DNA of 64,000 bases from Paracoccaceae bacterium (GTDB lineage: Bacteria; Pseudomonadota; Alphaproteobacteria; Rhodobacterales; Rhodobacteraceae): positions 45,120 to 109,119 of the forward strand of contig JASBTX010000011.1 of NCBI GenBank assembly GCA_030148225.1, in the 5' to 3' direction. The notes beneath the pieces are model-generated. The model worked only from the letters and a program-made list of their open reading frames with translations, was not told where the DNA came from and did not search any database. Positions within the stretch are counted from its first letter, which is position 1. Each line of letters begins with the position of its first letter. Below, in pieces: positions 63,860 through 64,000 of the stretch. Made by a program: the position numbers and the translations under genes.

Positions 63860-64000
63860 TGACGTTGCCCCCTGAAACCGGGCCAACTGGGTGTTAGTGA
63901 TCCGTCCAAGAAGAGGATGGACTATGAAACGCAGATTTTCAGACGAACAGATCATTCAGATGATCAAGGAGTATGAAGCTGGTGCCAAGGCGCAGGAGGT
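63860..64000 (+). mobile_element. IS3-family insertion sequence, left end (continues past window)
   Basis: The element begins TGACGTTGCCCCCTGAAACC at 63860, the TG-start terminal repeat pattern of IS3-family elements of the IS407 group. It interrupts the LysR gene. Sixty-four bases in, a transposase OrfA gene starts. The right end and any target duplication lie beyond the window. Confidence 0.75.
63924..64000 (+). CDS. IS3-family transposase OrfA, 3'-truncated by window edge
   Basis: Twenty-five complete codons are visible from the ATG at 63924: MKRRFSDEQIIQMIKEYEAG and then AKAQE. This is the start of the IS3-type OrfA helix-turn-helix protein, which begins Kx(R/K)FSxEQII in the IS407-like group. 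An AAGAGGATGG ribosome site precedes it. The rest of OrfA and OrfB lies outside. Confidence 0.85.
   Translation, partial: MKRRFSDEQIIQMIKEYEAGAKAQE

Overview
The window looks like a chromosome segment of an alphaproteobacterium of the Rhodobacteraceae (Roseobacter group). The reasons are the high GC content, the L-malyl-CoA/beta-methylmalyl-CoA lyase (Mcl1), a TrcR/DUF1013 regulator, COQ9, a cobalamin-dependent ribonucleotide reductase, DUF1489 and DUF2125 proteins, and a Hint-domain protein of the type common in that family. Most of the window is ordinary core chromosome with short operons on both strands.

Layout. 1-9.7 kb is central metabolism: PPOX flavoprotein (partial), accA, mcl1, a TIM-barrel protein, a D-amino-acid operon (DgcN-like, DgcA-like, D-amino-acid transaminase), a three-gene minus-strand operon (N-formylglutamate amidohydrolase, DUF1244, DUF6868) and pyk. 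9.8-14.9 kb is the rpmI-rplT-pheS-pheT translation cluster, with a glutamine amidotransferase between pheS and pheT. 14.9-22 kb holds YtoQ, GST, mscL, ald with a divergent AldR-like regulator, a 2OG-Fe oxygenase, rpsU, COQ9, a quinone reductase and RNase T2. 22-33.5 kb holds trcR, an MsbA-type exporter, an acyl-CoA synthetase with a VOC/bicupin partner, nrdJ, an LpxR-like protein, a Hint protein and rpsD. 33.7-38.3 kb holds hisC-tyrC, an extensin-like protein, DUF2125 and ChaC. 38.3-46 kb is a MotA/TolQ-like channel, a 1055-residue MotB/OmpA-like coiled-coil protein, a degenerate M23/LytM protein and clpA. 46-57.9 kb holds gloB, a methyltransferase, mnmH, a FAD oxidase, an ABC transporter with a CrtC/AttH lipocalin, a small lipoprotein and hemF, hemE and hemC.

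The accessory part is 57.96-63.13 kb. A tRNA-Met(CAU) gene downstream of hemC has its last 29 bases repeated exactly at 63097-63125. The DNA between the copies looks more AT-rich by eye and has different gene content: a WbpG-like sugar amidotransferase with HisH and HisF paralogues (the HisF has lost its catalytic Asp11) and a large surface-polysaccharide protein. This is a tRNA-targeted genomic island for cell-surface sugar modification, with no integrase inside the repeats. Just beyond it, a LysR regulator has lost its DNA-binding N-terminus to an IS3-family element that runs off the window.

The two parts most worth a second look are the island, and the proton-channel/OmpA pair at 38.3-42.7 kb. 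The large protein of that pair carries 14 consecutive 28-residue (four-heptad) repeats without an indel, which suggests a stator-like complex with a very long periplasmic stalk.
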